A stretch of 64,000 bases of DNA from Parazoarcus communis (GTDB lineage: Bacteria; Pseudomonadota; Gammaproteobacteria; Burkholderiales; Rhodocyclaceae). Each line of letters begins with the position of its first letter. Within the stretch, counting starts at the first letter, position 1. Both the position numbers and the translations under genes were made by a program. The notes beneath the pieces were generated by a model. The model ran no database searches and was not told where the DNA came from. It saw only the letters and a program-made list of their open reading frames with translations. The stretch is taken from assembly GCF_003111645.1 (NCBI RefSeq), contig NZ_CP022187.1, forward strand, positions 434,001-498,000. Reading direction: 5' to 3'. Shown here piece by piece: positions 26,045-39,478 of this stretch.

Positions 26045-27661
26045 ATGAATACCACGCTTTCGATCGCTGTTGCCCAGCTTAATTTCACCGTTGGCGATCT
26101 CGCTGCCAACGCGGACCGCATTATCGATGCCATCGCGCGCGCGCGCGCTGCGGGGGCCGATCTGCTGTTGACGCCAGAGCTCGCGCTTGCCGGTTACCCG
26201 CCGGAAGACTTGCTGCTGCGCCCGGACTTCTATCGCGCCTGCGATCGCGAGCTGCAGCGCATTGCGCAGGCCGCAGACGGGCTGTGTGTCGTGGTCGGCC
26301 ATCCGCAGCAGCGTGGTGAGCGACGCTATAACGCGGCCACCGTGATTACGAATGGTGAGATTGTCGCGACCTATCACAAGCACCTTCTGCCCAATTACGA
26401 AGTCTTTGACGAGCTGCGCTATTTCGAGGCGGGTTCGGATGCCTGTGTGTTCAGCCTGAAGGGCGTGAAGCTGGGCATCAATATCTGTGCGGACGTCTGG
26501 GCGCCGGGGCCTGCGGATGCTGCACGTGCGGCGGGGGCCGAGGTGCTGCTGTCGCTCAATGCCTCGCCTTACCATGTCAACAAGCAGGCGCTGCGCCATG
26601 AAGTCCTGCGCGAACGGGTAAGCGAAACCGGCCTGCCGGTGCTGTATTGCAACATGGTGGGTGGGCAGGACGAACTCGTGTTCGACGGTGGCTCCTTCGC
26701 GCTCGATGCCGACGGAGCGCTCGCCTATCAGGCCAGCGCATTCGAGGAGCGGGTCGATATCCTGGCCTTGCGCGACGGACGCTGGGTGTCGGATATCCGC
26801 TGCGAGCGGTCGGGGACGGAGGCCGAGGTGTACGAAGCCCTGCGGGTGGGCGTTCGGGACTATCTCGGCAAGAACGGTTTTCCGGGTGTGATCATCGGCC
26901 TGTCGGGCGGTATCGACTCGGCGCTCACGCTCGCGATTGCGGTCGATGCGCTGGGCGCAGACCGTGTGCGTGCGGTGATGATGGCCTCGCCCTACACCGC
27001 GCAGATGAGTCTTGACGACTCGCGCGAGATGGTGCGCCGGCTTGGGGTACGCTATGACGAGATTCCGATCGAATCGGTGATGAAGGGCTTCGAGGCGCTG
27101 CTTGCGCCGCAGTTCGAAGGCTTGGCGGCCGATACGACCGAGGAGAACCTGCAGAGCCGGATTCGGGGCATGATCCTGATGGCGCTGTCGAACAAGACCG
27201 GTGCCATCGTGCTGACCACCGGCAACAAGAGTGAAATGGCGACCGGCTACGCAACGCTGTACGGCGACATGGCGGGTGGCTTTGCGGTACTCAAGGACAT
27301 TTACAAGACGCTGGTCTATCGTCTGTCGAACTGGCGTAATTCGGTCGGCGAGGTGATTCCGCAGAACATCATCGACCGTCCGCCGTCGGCCGAACTGAAG
27401 CCGGATCAGACCGACCAGGACAGCTTGCCCGAGTACGAGGTGCTCGATGCCATCATCGAGGCCTACATGGAGCGTGACGAGTCGCCGCGGGAGATCATCG
27501 CCGCAGGCTACCCTGCAGCAGACGTGCGGCGCACCGTGGGCATGCTCAAACGCAACGAATACAAACGCCGGCAATCCCCGGTTGGTATCCGCGTGACCCA
27601 GCGTGGTTTCGGCAGGGATTGGCGTTATCCGATAACATCGCGCTATCAGGACGAATATTGA
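26045..27661 (+). CDS. nadE: Glutamine-dependent NAD+ synthetase
   Basis: Two-domain enzyme of 538 residues making NAD from deamido-NAD with ammonia freed from glutamine. The N-terminal nitrilase-type domain shows its Glu (TPELALAGYPPED), Lys (YHKHLLPNY) and Cys (GINICADVW); the C-terminal synthetase domain has the PP-loop SGGIDSALT (about residue 288). Located 48 bp before glnB and probably cotranscribed with it, an arrangement common in betaproteobacteria. Confidence 0.96.
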   Translation: MNTTLSIAVAQLNFTVGDLAANADRIIDAIARARAAGADLLLTPELALAGYPPEDLLLRPDFYRACDRELQRIAQAADGLCVVVGHPQQRGERRYNAATVITNGEIVATYHKHLLPNYEVFDELRYFEAGSDACVFSLKGVKLGINICADVWAPGPADAARAAGAEVLLSLNASPYHVNKQALRHEVLRERVSETGLPVLYCNMVGGQDELVFDGGSFALDADGALAYQASAFEERVDILALRDGRWVSDIRCERSGTEAEVYEALRVGVRDYLGKNGFPGVIIGLSGGIDSALTLAIAVDALGADRVRAVMMASPYTAQMSLDDSREMVRRLGVRYDEIPIESVMKGFEALLAPQFEGLAADTTEENLQSRIRGMILMALSNKTGAIVLTTGNKSEMATGYATLYGDMAGGFAVLKDIYKTLVYRLSNWRNSVGEVIPQNIIDRPPSAELKPDQTDQDSLPEYEVLDAIIEAYMERDESPREIIAAGYPAADVRRTVGMLKRNEYKRRQSPVGIRVTQRGFGRDWRYPITSRYQDEY

Positions 27662-28048
<387 letters not shown>

Positions 28049-28057
28049 TCGGGCTTG

Positions 28058-28084
28058 CCCCGGCTCGGGTTGCCGGGGTTGTTC
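28058..28084 (+). terminator. Terminator after glnB
   Basis: Stem CCCCGGC/GCCGGGG with a 7-nt loop, then TTGTTC; lies between convergent glnB and the Smr gene. Confidence 0.7.
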
Positions 28085-29126
28085 AGCGACGGGCTGCGTT
28101 CGGTGCCCTCATCAGCACCAGCAGGGCTCCGCCGCCGCCATCGTGCGGCCCCGCCTGGCAGAAGGCGAGAATCTCTTCGCGCTGAGCGAGCCAGCCGCGC
28201 GAGAGTTGCTTGAGAATGGACACCCGTCCGGGTGAGCCCAGTCCCTTTCCATGTATCACCCGAATGCAGCGCCGGCCCTGTTGCAGGCTGTGCGCGAGAA
28301 AGTGAGCGAGCGCATCGCGTGCTTCGTCACGGGTCAGACCATGCAGGTCGAGTTCGCCCTGGAGCACCCAGCGCCCGCGGCGCAGATCGGTCAGCACGCG
28401 TCTGGGCAGGCCGGGGCGAAGGAAGGCGGCCTCATCGCCCATATCCAGGCGGTCTTCAAAGGTCAGCGGGGCGGAGAGCGATTCGCTCAAGGCCTCGCGC
28501 TCGTCGGCTTCACGCTTGAGTGGTGCGGGAGCCGGGGCGTTTGTCGGTAGTTCGACCCGATTGCGGTCGTCGATCTGTTGCGCACCGCGTGCTGCGAGGC
28601 GGAACAGCTTGGAAGGATCGGACAGGTCGGCGTCAGGTGGCAGCACGACAGGTGGCATTTCGCCGGGAGCAAGGCTGGTCTTGTCTGTGGTCTCGGGTTC
28701 ATCCGATGAGTAGACGCGGCGACTCGGCGCCTGTCCGAGAACGACCCGGCCACTGTCAGCAATCGGCGTGACGTCGGCATACGCTGCGTACAAGGGGTCG
28801 TCTGTCTTGCGGGCGGGGGCAGGTTCAGGCGCTGCCTCGGGCGTCTTGCTGCGCGGAACCGGGGCAGGGCGAGGCGTGTCGATTTCGGCGCGGTCCTGCC
28901 TGGCCAGCGGTGCGACGCCGGCCTGCGAGCGTCTAAAAAGCTCGAGATCGTCGGCGTCGGTTGGTGCATCCGGCGCCGGGGTTTGCTTTCTTGCCGTTTC
29001 GGCGGGCACGCCAGACGGTGCGGTGCGCCCCCTCAGGGCCGCGAGGGCCTTGAAAGGGTTGTCTGCACGTTTGCCTGCATCCACTTTTTTGGTGCTTGCG
29101 GATGCCGGGCGTGACTGGCGTGCCAT
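28083..29126 (-). CDS. Smr-domain protein
   Basis: A 347-residue protein with a long, Pro/Ala-rich and probably disordered N-terminal two thirds and a C-terminal Smr (small MutS-related) domain. The domain shows LDLHGLTRDEA and RVIHGKGLGS, the conserved LDLHG and HGKG motifs of this nicking endonuclease-like fold. The cellular task is not settled for stand-alone Smr proteins. It starts 21 bp after trxB and is likely in its operon. Confidence 0.9.
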   Translation of the reverse strand: MARQSRPASASTKKVDAGKRADNPFKALAALRGRTAPSGVPAETARKQTPAPDAPTDADDLELFRRSQAGVAPLARQDRAEIDTPRPAPVPRSKTPEAAPEPAPARKTDDPLYAAYADVTPIADSGRVVLGQAPSRRVYSSDEPETTDKTSLAPGEMPPVVLPPDADLSDPSKLFRLAARGAQQIDDRNRVELPTNAPAPAPLKREADEREALSESLSAPLTFEDRLDMGDEAAFLRPGLPRRVLTDLRRGRWVLQGELDLHGLTRDEARDALAHFLAHSLQQGRRCIRVIHGKGLGSPGRVSILKQLSRGWLAQREEILAFCQAGPHDGGGGALLVLMRAPNAARR

Positions 29127-29147
29127 CGGCGCTTGTGCGGCCCGGGC

Positions 29148-30164
<1,017 letters not shown>

Positions 30165-30367
30165 TCAATCGATTCGATAGCCGCCGCCAATTGAAGGCAG
30201 GAGCGTGGAAGGCAGCGGACGGAGCGGCCTCGCAGCCGGTGACCGGAAAGCACCGGTGGTCTCGCGGCCCATGTTGAGCAGCGTTACCACCCATTCGTTT
30301 ATACTCTCGCCCATCATATAAACTCAGACGATCGTTGCCGTTCAAACGCCCGCCAGACGGAGACTTC

Positions 30368-31039
30368 ATGAGTCAAGCTACTTCGGTTTCAATCACTGCT
30401 CTCAAAACCTTCCCGCTGTTCGTCGGTTTTCCGGACGACGTGCTCGCATCGGTCGCGCGTGTTGCGATGATGCGGCGTTTTCCGCGCGGGCAGTCAGTGG
30501 TCCGTGCGGGCGATCGCACCGATTATGTCTATTTTGTATTGACCGGCAGCCTCAAGGTGGTGGTCAGCGACGAGGACGGGCGCGAGGTCATCCTGTCCAT
30601 CCTCGGGCAGGGCGAACTCTTCGGTGAAATGGGCATGTTTGGCGAACAGCCCCGTTCGGCTTCGGTGGTGGCGGTGGTGGCGGCTGATCTGGTGATGATT
30701 TCCAAGCAGGATTTCCGCCAGCTGATGCAGGAAAACTTCGAAGTCGCATGGCGCATCATGTGCAATCTGGCTGAGCGTCTGCGCAATGCGGACCGAAAGA
30801 TCGAAAGCCTTGCGCTGATGGACGTGTACGGCCGGGTCGCAGGTCTGCTGATCGAGATGGCCGAGGATGTCGATGGCGAGACGGTTGTGGTACGCAAGAT
30901 TTCCAAGCAGGACATTGCCAAGATGATCGGGGCCTCGCGCGAGATGGTGAGCCGGGTCATGAAGGACCTCGGCCAGCAAGGGCTCATCGAAGAGACTTCG
31001 CAGGGCATTATTCTGCGTGACCGTCTGAGCGAGATCTGA
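30368..31039 (+). CDS. Crp-like transcription regulator
   Basis: A 223-residue Crp/Fnr-family protein. The sensor domain has a phosphate-binding cassette [18 protein letters not shown] close to that of cAMP-binding CRP/Vfr (Glu and Arg-Ser in place), so a cyclic nucleotide may be the ligand. The C-terminal HTH is [22 protein letters not shown]. Start at MSQATS after GGAG. It lies between trxB and ftsK; the regulon is unknown. Confidence 0.92.
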   Translation: MSQATSVSITALKTFPLFVGFPDDVLASVARVAMMRRFPRGQSVVRAGDRTDYVYFVLTGSLKVVVSDEDGREVILSILGQGELFGEMGMFGEQPRSASVVAVVAADLVMISKQDFRQLMQENFEVAWRIMCNLAERLRNADRKIESLALMDVYGRVAGLLIEMAEDVDGETVVVRKISKQDIAKMIGASREMVSRVMKDLGQQGLIEETSQGIILRDRLSEI

Positions 31040-31181
31040 GTATCGAAACCTGTCCCGAGGCACGCCGGCGGGCGCTGGCTGTGTGCCAGTTTGTTTCGCG
31101 GGGCAACATCGGGGGCGGCGGGGCCGGCTGATCGCATATAATCGGGGTCCGTCGTTCCTGTCCCGATTGCAGATCCTCCTG

Positions 31182-33473
31182 ATGCTGTCTCGCTCGTCAT
31201 CCCGTTCCCAGCCTCTGCCCGAAAAAATCTCGCTGTTGTTGCAGGAAGCTCGCTGGCTGATTCTGGGCGTGATGTCGCTCTATATCGGTCTGGTGCTGCT
31301 GGGCTACAACAAGGCCGATCCGGGCTGGTCCCACGCCTCTGCGGTATCGCGCGTCAGCAATCCCGGCGGACGCTTCGGTGCGTGGCTGGCCGATCTCCTG
31401 CTTTATCTCCACGGCATTTCGGCCTGGTGGTGGTTCGTCTTTCTCGGCTACGCACTGATGTGGGGGCTGCGGCGGATCAAGAAGCAGCTCACGCTTGATC
31501 GCCGCTCCTTCTTCTTCGTGTTCGCGGGCTTTCTGGTTGTGCTGGTGACCAGCAGCGCGCTCGAGTTTCTCCGTTTTCATTCGCATGGCGCATCCTTGCC
31601 GCTCACGCCCGGTGGTCTGTTCGGCATGGAATTCGGACAGATCGTGCAGCGCAACTTCGGCTTTACCGGCGGCACCTTGCTGCTGCTGGCGCTGATGGCG
31701 TCCGGCCTGTCCTTGTTTACCGGCATCTCCTGGCTGTCTGCTGCTGAGCGCATGGGCGGCCTGATAGAACAGGCGGTGTTTGGCACCCAGGACATGTGGA
31801 AGCGCTGGCAGGACCGCCGCGTTGGCCAGGAGGTGGCCCAGAAGCGTGAAGCGGTCATCGAGACCCGGCGGCGCAAGGTCGAGCAGGCGCCACCGCAGCC
31901 CCTCCGCATCGAGCCCGCAGTGGTCGAAGTGCCGCGTTCGCCACGGCTCGAGAAAGAACGTCAGCAGAAGCTGTTTACCGATGTCGGCGACGGCGCGATT
32001 CCGCCGCTGGGCCTGCTCGACCCGCCAACGGTCAATGGTGAACCGCCTTCGCCTGAGGCGCTTGAATTTACCTCGCGTCTGATCGAAACGAAGCTGGCCG
32101 ATTTTGGCGTTGAAGTGAAAGTGCTCGCGGCCTATCCCGGCCCGGTCATCACGCGCTACGAAATCGAGCCTGCCGTCGGCGTGAAAGGCAGCCAGGTGGT
32201 GAATCTGGCCAAGGATCTGGCGCGTGCGCTGTCGATGGTGTCGATCCGCATGGTGGAAACCGTGCCCGGCAAGTCCTGCATGGCGCTCGAACTGCCGAAT
32301 CCAAAGCGCCAGACCGTGCGTCTGTCGGAAATTCTCGGCTCGCGAGCCTACAACGACATGAATTCGCCGCTTACGGTGGCGCTGGGCAAGGACATCGGCG
32401 GTCAGCCGGTGGTCGCCGATCTGGCAAAGATGCCCCATCTGCTGGTGGCGGGTACCACGGGTTCGGGTAAGTCGGTCGGTATCAACGCGATGATCCTGTC
32501 GCTGGTGTACAAGAGCGAGCCCGAGCGCGTGCGCCTGATCATGGTCGACCCCAAGATGCTGGAACTGTCGATCTACGAAGGCATTCCGCACCTGCTGGCC
32601 CCGGTCGTGACGGACATGAAACACGCGGCCAACGCGCTCAACTGGTGCGTGACCGAGATGGACAAGCGCTACAAGCTGATGGCAGCGGTTGGTGTGCGTA
32701 ACCTTGCGGGCTTCAACAAGGCTGTGGTGGAAGCGCGCAAGAACGAAACCCCGCTCACCAACCCGTTCTCGATCACCCCGGAAAGCCCCGAGCCGCTCGA
32801 AACCCTGCCGTACATCGTGGTCGTGGTCGACGAACTCGCCGACATGATGATGGTGGTGGGCAAGAAGGTCGAAGAACTGATCGCCCGTCTGGCACAGAAG
32901 GCGCGGGCAGCAGGCATCCACCTGATTCTTGCCACCCAGCGTCCTTCGGTCGACGTCATTACCGGTCTGATCAAGGCCAACGTGCCGACGCGTATTTCCT
33001 TCCAGGTGTCGAGCAAGATCGACTCGCGCACCATCCTCGACCAGATGGGTGCCGAGGCACTGCTGGGCATGGGTGACATGCTCTATCTGGCGCCGGGTAC
33101 CGGCCTGCCGGTGCGGGTGCACGGCGCGTTCGTGGCCGACGAGGAAGTGCACAAGGTGGTAGATCACCTCAAGCGTCTGGGGCCGCCGGACTACATCGAC
33201 GGGATTCTGGCCGCGCCCGAGGACGATCTCGAGGCTGCGCTTGGCAGTGGGGGCGAGGGTGGCGACACCGAAACGGATGCGCTCTACGACCAGGCGGTCG
33301 AGATCGTGGTCAAGACCCGTCGCCCCTCCATTTCACTGGTGCAGCGACACCTGCGCATTGGCTATAACCGTGCGGCGCGCCTCATCGAACAGATGGAGCG
33401 GGCGGGGCTGGTGTCGCCGATGGGCAGCAACGGCAACCGCGAAGTGATCGTGCCGCCGAAGGAAGGCGAATGA
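31182..33473 (+). CDS. ftsK: DNA translocase FtsK
   Basis: Septal DNA pump for chromosome dimer resolution and segregation. It has 763 residues from the ATG at 31182 ([10 protein letters not shown]), four N-terminal membrane helices, a short linker, the RecA-like motor with Walker [10 protein letters not shown] and Walker [10 protein letters not shown], and the C-terminal gamma winged helix that reads KOPS ([22 protein letters not shown]). The short linker is typical outside enterics. Overlaps lolA by 4 bp, implying coupled translation. Confidence 0.96.
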   Translation: MLSRSSSRSQPLPEKISLLLQEARWLILGVMSLYIGLVLLGYNKADPGWSHASAVSRVSNPGGRFGAWLADLLLYLHGISAWWWFVFLGYALMWGLRRIKKQLTLDRRSFFFVFAGFLVVLVTSSALEFLRFHSHGASLPLTPGGLFGMEFGQIVQRNFGFTGGTLLLLALMASGLSLFTGISWLSAAERMGGLIEQAVFGTQDMWKRWQDRRVGQEVAQKREAVIETRRRKVEQAPPQPLRIEPAVVEVPRSPRLEKERQQKLFTDVGDGAIPPLGLLDPPTVNGEPPSPEALEFTSRLIETKLADFGVEVKVLAAYPGPVITRYEIEPAVGVKGSQVVNLAKDLARALSMVSIRMVETVPGKSCMALELPNPKRQTVRLSEILGSRAYNDMNSPLTVALGKDIGGQPVVADLAKMPHLLVAGTTGSGKSVGINAMILSLVYKSEPERVRLIMVDPKMLELSIYEGIPHLLAPVVTDMKHAANALNWCVTEMDKRYKLMAAVGVRNLAGFNKAVVEARKNETPLTNPFSITPESPEPLETLPYIVVVVDELADMMMVVGKKVEELIARLAQKARAAGIHLILATQRPSVDVITGLIKANVPTRISFQVSSKIDSRTILDQMGAEALLGMGDMLYLAPGTGLPVRVHGAFVADEEVHKVVDHLKRLGPPDYIDGILAAPEDDLEAALGSGGEGGDTETDALYDQAVEIVVKTRRPSISLVQRHLRIGYNRAARLIEQMERAGLVSPMGSNGNREVIVPPKEGE

Positions 33474-34099
33474 ATATGAAAGCTCTCAAGCTCGCTGTGG
33501 CGATGGTGCTGACGCTTGCTGCGGGTTCGACACTGGCGGCAGACGCGATTGCCCAGTTGCGCCAGTTTGTTTCGGTGACGCGCAGCGCGGAAGGTGAATT
33601 CGAGCAGACCGTGGTGGCGCGCTCGGGGCGCAAGCCGCAGCAGGCGGCGGGCCGTTTCGCGTTTTCACGGCCGGGCAAGTTCCGCTGGGAATACGAACTG
33701 CCTTACCAGCAGCTGCTGGTAGGCGATGGCGAGCGCCTGTGGTCGTGGGACCGCGATCTCAACCAGGTTACGGTACGCCCGATCGGCGATGCGCTGGGCG
33801 CTACGCCGGCGGCGATCCTGTTCGGCCAAGGCGATCTGGAGAAGGACTTCGTGCTTGGCGAAGGTGGCGACAGCGACGGCCTGTCCTGGGTCGATGCCAG
33901 CCCGCGCAAGGCCGAGAGCAGTTTTGAGTCGATGCGCATCGGTTTGCTCGACGGCCAGCTCAAGCGCATGGAGTTGCGTGACAACTTTGGTCAGACCACG
34001 CTTATTCGTTTCACCCGCCTGCAGGCCAACCCCGCGCCGGACGCAGGGCGCTTCCGTTTTGTGCCGCCTGCCGGTGCTGACGTGATCGGTACGCCCTGA
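33470..34099 (+). CDS. lolA: Outer-membrane lipoprotein carrier protein LolA
   Basis: Periplasmic chaperone taking lipoproteins from LolCDE to LolB. It is 209 residues with a signal peptide ([19 protein letters not shown], cleavage after about TLAA) and the [10 protein letters not shown] strand of the family. It overlaps the ftsK stop by ATGA; ftsK-lolA-rarA is a frequent order in proteobacteria. An alternative ATG lies at 33476. Confidence 0.95.
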   Translation: MNMKALKLAVAMVLTLAAGSTLAADAIAQLRQFVSVTRSAEGEFEQTVVARSGRKPQQAAGRFAFSRPGKFRWEYELPYQQLLVGDGERLWSWDRDLNQVTVRPIGDALGATPAAILFGQGDLEKDFVLGEGGDSDGLSWVDASPRKAESSFESMRIGLLDGQLKRMELRDNFGQTTLIRFTRLQANPAPDAGRFRFVPPAGADVIGTP

Positions 34100-34109
34100 C
34101 GCACTGCCG

Positions 34110-35444
34110 ATGAGCGATCTTTTCGAATCACAATCGCCGCCAAGCGTGCCGCTGGCAGAGCGCATGCGCCCGGCCACGCTGGACGAAGTGGCCGGGCAGC
34201 GTCATCTGCTCGGGCCGGGCAAGCCGCTGAGGCTGGCTTTCGAGTCGGGCAAGCCGCACTCGATGATCCTGTGGGGGCCGCCGGGTGTGGGCAAGACCAC
34301 GCTGGCGCGCCTGATGGCAAAAGGCTTCGATGCCGATTTTCTGGCTCTGTCCGCGGTGTTCTCGGGCGTCAAGGAGATCCGCGAGGCCATACAGCAGGCC
34401 CAGGCAGCCAAGGCGCGCGGCCGGCACACGATTCTGTTCGTGGACGAAGTCCACCGCTTCAACAAGTCGCAACAGGACGCCTTTCTGCCCTTCGTCGAAC
34501 AGGGCCTCGTCACCTTCATCGGCGCGACCACCGAGAACCCGTCTTTCGAGGTCAACTCCGCATTGCTGTCGCGTGCGGCGGTGTATGTGCTCGAGTCGCT
34601 TGATGCGGAGACGATGAATGGGCTGTTCGAACGTGCGCGCCTGATCGCCTGCCCCGAGCTTGAAGTGGACGAGGCGGCGCGCGAACGCCTTGTCGGCTTT
34701 GCCGATGGCGATGGGCGTCGCCTGATGAATCTTGTCGAACAGATTCAGGTTGCAGCCGAAACGGCCGGTGTGAATCCGGTTGGTGCCGAGTTCGTCGATC
34801 AGGCCCTGTCGCGCAACCTGCGTCGTTTCGACAAGGGAGGCGAGGCCTTCTACGATCAGATCTCGGCCCTGCACAAGTCGATTCGTGGCTCGAACCCCGA
34901 TGCCTCGCTCTACTGGCTGTGCCGGATGCTGGATGGTGGCGCCGATCCGCACTACATCGCCCGTCGTCTGCTGCGGATGGCGGTGGAGGATATCGGCCTT
35001 GCAGACCCGCGGGCGCAGGAGATCTGCCTGAACGCCTGTGCAACTTACGAACGCCTGGGCTCGCCCGAAGGCGAGCTTGCGCTTGCCCAGGCCGCCATCT
35101 TTCTGGCGTGCGCGGCCAAGTCGAACGCGGTGTACAAGGCCTACAATGCGGCGCGCAAGCATGTGGCCGAGTCCGGTTCGGAACCGGTTCCGCTGCACCT
35201 GCGCAATGCGCCGACACGGCTCATGAAGTCGCTCGGCTACGGCAAGACCTACCGTTACGCACACGACGAGCCCGAAGCCTATGCGGCAGGCGAGAACTAC
35301 TTCCCTGAAGGCATGGCAGCGCCGGGCTGGTATCAGCCGGTGCCACGCGGAATGGAAGCGAAGATCGCCGACAAGCTCGCACATCTGCGCCGCCTGGACG
35401 AGGCCGCTGACGCGCGACCCGACCCGGCGCAGACTTCACGCTGA
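34110..35444 (+). CDS. rarA: Replication-associated recombination protein A
   Basis: AAA+ ATPase of the RarA/MgsA/WRNIP1 family acting at stalled forks, 444 residues. Walker A GPPGVGKTTL (about residues 54-63), Walker B FVDEVHRFN, sensor and tetramerisation regions, with the C-terminal AYNAARK and LRNAPTRLMK segments. It lies 10 bp after lolA in the same operon. Confidence 0.96.
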   Translation: MSDLFESQSPPSVPLAERMRPATLDEVAGQRHLLGPGKPLRLAFESGKPHSMILWGPPGVGKTTLARLMAKGFDADFLALSAVFSGVKEIREAIQQAQAAKARGRHTILFVDEVHRFNKSQQDAFLPFVEQGLVTFIGATTENPSFEVNSALLSRAAVYVLESLDAETMNGLFERARLIACPELEVDEAARERLVGFADGDGRRLMNLVEQIQVAAETAGVNPVGAEFVDQALSRNLRRFDKGGEAFYDQISALHKSIRGSNPDASLYWLCRMLDGGADPHYIARRLLRMAVEDIGLADPRAQEICLNACATYERLGSPEGELALAQAAIFLACAAKSNAVYKAYNAARKHVAESGSEPVPLHLRNAPTRLMKSLGYGKTYRYAHDEPEAYAAGENYFPEGMAAPGWYQPVPRGMEAKIADKLAHLRRLDEAADARPDPAQTSR

Positions 35445-35478
35445 CGACTGCGAAATGATGGATTTGATGCGGAGAGAC

Positions 35479-35742
35479 TCAGTGCGGCAGAGGGTGGTCG
35501 GTCATGAACTTCGAGCACAGGTCACGCGCCACTGTGGCCTTGTCGGTTTCGCCACGAGCGTCGGCTTTCTCGATCAGGTCGAGCATGTAACGCGTCAACA
35601 GTACGACCCCTTCGGGGGTCTGCACCAGACCGCAGGCCATCTGAGCGGCCGCACAGTCGGGAATGCCTTCATGTTCGGCAATCAAGGCAACTTCGTCTTC
35701 AGTGAGATCACAGTAGTCCAGGCAGTCTCGAATGGATAGCAT
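35479..35742 (-). CDS. Small conserved-type protein, unknown function
   Basis: An 87-residue acidic, Cys-containing soluble protein (MLSIRDCLDYCDLTEDEVALIAEHEGI) with a strong GGAGGAG ribosome site 6 nt before its ATG. It is mostly helical by composition; no domain is recognised. It is convergent with rarA and divergent from serS. The upstream promoter region is unusually AT-rich with an 11-bp direct repeat. Confidence 0.75.
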   Translation of the reverse strand: MLSIRDCLDYCDLTEDEVALIAEHEGIPDCAAAQMACGLVQTPEGVVLLTRYMLDLIEKADARGETDKATVARDLCSKFMTDHPLPH

Positions 35743-35862
35743 CCTTTACTCCTCCAGTTGTGTGCTGTCTGACGCAGCTTTGTTTCCCCATTCCATTTTA
35801 TGCTTTGGCGTTTCATTTACAAGAAAATTTATGCTTTGAATGTGTTGTAAGCGATTGTTTTA

Positions 35863-35868
35863 TATAAT
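35863..35868 (+). promoter_or_regulatory. Likely -10 element of serS
   Basis: TATAAT inside the AT-rich 260-bp gap before serS, giving a leader of about 130 nt. No -35 at the usual spacing is convincing. Confidence 0.5.
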
Positions 35869-35999
35869 CAATTTGTGCAGTGTACCATTTTGGTGCAATC
35901 TCGAAATTCGCTTTTTGGCCCTTGGCTTAGACGCCTGAGCAACAGCAAGTTCTCAGCTGCCCTGTCTAAATATTTGATTCAAAACCGCTTCAGGAATAA

Positions 36000-37295
<1,296 letters not shown>

Positions 37296-37305
37296 GCCAC
37301 CCTGC

Positions 37306-38691
37306 CTACTCCTGTCGGCTCAACCGCAGTTGCGGTGAGCCCGACAGGGTAGGGCTGACAACATGCAGGCGGGTCAGAATGTCGTGAAAGTTGCGCACGT
37401 TCTCGGTCATGATGACCGCCTCGCCACCCCGTGCGGGTCCCGACTTCAGGCGCGCCGCATACTCTGGCCGCGACATCAGCGGCAGCACGGACTTCATCTC
37501 CCACCACGAAGTTTCATCCTTGCCCAGCCGGCGAGCGATCGCGCGCGCGCCGTTGAAGTGCCCCATCCCCAGGTTGTACGCCGCTGTTGCCATCCACAGG
37601 CGGTCCGGAGATGGAATTTCGTCCGGCAGCTGGTCCACCATCATTGAGAAGTAGCGGGCGCCGCCCAGGATGCTCTCGCGCGCATCCAGGCGGTTGCTCA
37701 CCCCGAGGCGGTCTGCCGTTTCCGAGGTCAGCATCATCATCCCGCGCACCCCGGTGCGTGAGGTGGCCAGCGGGTCCCAGTGTGACTCCTGGTAGGCCAT
37801 GGCCGCGAGGTAGCGCCAGTCGATGCCGGTCTTCGCTTCTGCATCCTGAAAGTGCTTGAGGTAGCGGGGCAGGCGCTCCTGAATGCGGGCAAGAAAGGTG
37901 GTGATGTCCTGTTCGTCGAGTCGCCGGACGTGGCCGAAATAGCGGTCGGTGATGCGGGCAATCAGGCCGCCCGACCGCGCCTCCTCAATGAAGGTGGCAA
38001 CGTGCCCGGCCAAGCCACCGTCACCTTCGATCGGCAGAGCCCAGGCAACATGGCTCTTGACGGGCAACTCGTAGGCCACGGTAAGTTCGGGCGCGATCTG
38101 TGCTGCCACGCTGTAATGAACGCGGTCGGTTGCGACGAGGTCGTGCCGGCCTTCGGCGAGCTGGGCGAGCAGCACCTGATCGCCCTCGCGTGCGGCGTAC
38201 TTCGCGGTAAGGGTCGGAACCCGTCTGCGGATGCGATCGATGGTCTCCGACGATAACGAGCCCCTGCGCACGGTCACCGTGCGTCCAGCGAGATCGCTTT
38301 CACGCGTGATCTCGGGACTCCCCGCTGTGCCGACCAGAACATATTCGACGTCCCGCAGCGGTGCCGACCAGCGCAACGGAAAGCGATCATTGCGTGCGAG
38401 CCCGGCTGCAGCCATGTGGGCCTCGCCATTGAGTACGGCATCGATTGCCCGCGCTGCATCAGGGTAGATAACGTAGTGTACAGGCACCCCGAGAGATTCC
38501 CCGAGGCGCTCCAGCAAGTCGTGCTCAAAACCCGAGATCGTGCCGTCCTCGTCCTCCCGGTACGAGATCGCATCTATCCGCGTGGCGACCCGCAGCTCGC
38601 CCTGCGTCCGGAAGTCGGGCAGGCGGGCTGGCGGCTGTGGCTCACAGGCAGCAAGCAGAAGCGTGGAAAGAAACAGAAGGAAAAGGCGCAA
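37306..38691 (-). CDS. mltF: Membrane-bound lytic transglycosylase MltF-like
   Basis: Cleaves peptidoglycan glycan strands. The 461 residues begin with a lipoprotein signal (LLLAAC, lipidation at Cys16), then a periplasmic solute-binding-like domain (about 28-260) and a C-terminal SLT domain with the catalytic Glu in YQESHWDP and downstream GVRGMMMLT and AAYNLG. Domain order is that of MltF. The last codons lie inside a long perfect hairpin shared with the serS 3' side. Confidence 0.94.
   Translation of the reverse strand: MRLFLLFLSTLLLAACEPQPPARLPDFRTQGELRVATRIDAISYREDEDGTISGFEHDLLERLGESLGVPVHYVIYPDAARAIDAVLNGEAHMAAAGLARNDRFPLRWSAPLRDVEYVLVGTAGSPEITRESDLAGRTVTVRRGSLSSETIDRIRRRVPTLTAKYAAREGDQVLLAQLAEGRHDLVATDRVHYSVAAQIAPELTVAYELPVKSHVAWALPIEGDGGLAGHVATFIEEARSGGLIARITDRYFGHVRRLDEQDITTFLARIQERLPRYLKHFQDAEAKTGIDWRYLAAMAYQESHWDPLATSRTGVRGMMMLTSETADRLGVSNRLDARESILGGARYFSMMVDQLPDEIPSPDRLWMATAAYNLGMGHFNGARAIARRLGKDETSWWEMKSVLPLMSRPEYAARLKSGPARGGEAVIMTENVRNFHDILTRLHVVSPTLSGSPQLRLSRQE
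37311..37348. terminator. Hairpin between convergent serS and mltF
   Basis: Arms CCTGTCGG/CCGACAGG with an almost continuous inner stem (ACCGCA/TGCGGT); no T-tract. It overlaps the end of mltF and may act as a two-way terminator or mRNA end protector. Confidence 0.5.
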
Positions 38692-38858
38692 GGGCGTCGT
38701 TTGCTCGATGAGGTCGCCGGATTCTGCGCGTAGCCTCTCCGATCTGCAATCAACCTGTGAGCCGTGCTGCGTTGCGCAATGCTGCTTTGATCGAAGTCAT
38801 GAAACAGACTTGAGCGAGATGGTAAATTAGCGTTTCATTAAATACTGCTGGAACCCCC

Positions 38859-39206
38859 ATGTCCAAATCCTTTACCCAGATCACCGGTGACGTCTCTTAA
38901 GCCCTTGGCAACCTGCGCTCCGAGATCCCCGACACCATGCAGGCATTCGGCGCCATGTCGAAAGCTGCAATGAAGGCGGGCGCCCTGTCTGCCCTCGACA
39001 AGGAATTGATCGCACTGGCGATCGGCGTCTCTTCGCGCTGCGACGCCTGCGTCGGTTTTCACGTCAAGGCGCTGATTCGTCTCGGTGTAACGCGCGAGCA
39101 GCTTATGGAAACCCTTGCCGTATGCACCTACATGGGCGGCGGCCCGGCCCTGATGTATGCAGCAGAAGCCGTGCGCGCTTTCGACGAATTTTCGCCCACG
39201 GCCTGA
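38859..39206 (+). pseudogene. Carboxymuconolactone decarboxylase/AhpD-like gene with in-frame stop
   Basis: The frame starts MSKSFTQITGDVS at 38859, meets TAA at 38898-38900, then continues without another stop as ALGNLRSEIPDTMQAFGAMSKAAM to 39206. Read through, it would be an AhpD-like protein of about 115 residues with the redox motif CDAC-x3-H intact. The part before the stop matches the usual N-terminus of such proteins, so the stop looks like a point mutation. Reinitiation at ATG 38937 would give 89 residues keeping the active site, so some function is possible. Confidence 0.75.
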
Positions 39207-39264
39207 AATTCGTTCGAACCCCTTCACTTTTTCCGCGAATGGTCTATAATCGCGACCTTCGAGC

Positions 39265-39427
<163 letters not shown>

Positions 39428-39478
39428 TCGGTGGCGTACAAGCACCAGCAGCATTTCTGATTTTTAGGAGATGTTGCG

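Noticed and set aside
31197-33167. 656-codon minus-strand frame opposite ftsK
   Set aside because: Composition typical of antisense shadows; ftsK motifs are on the other strand.
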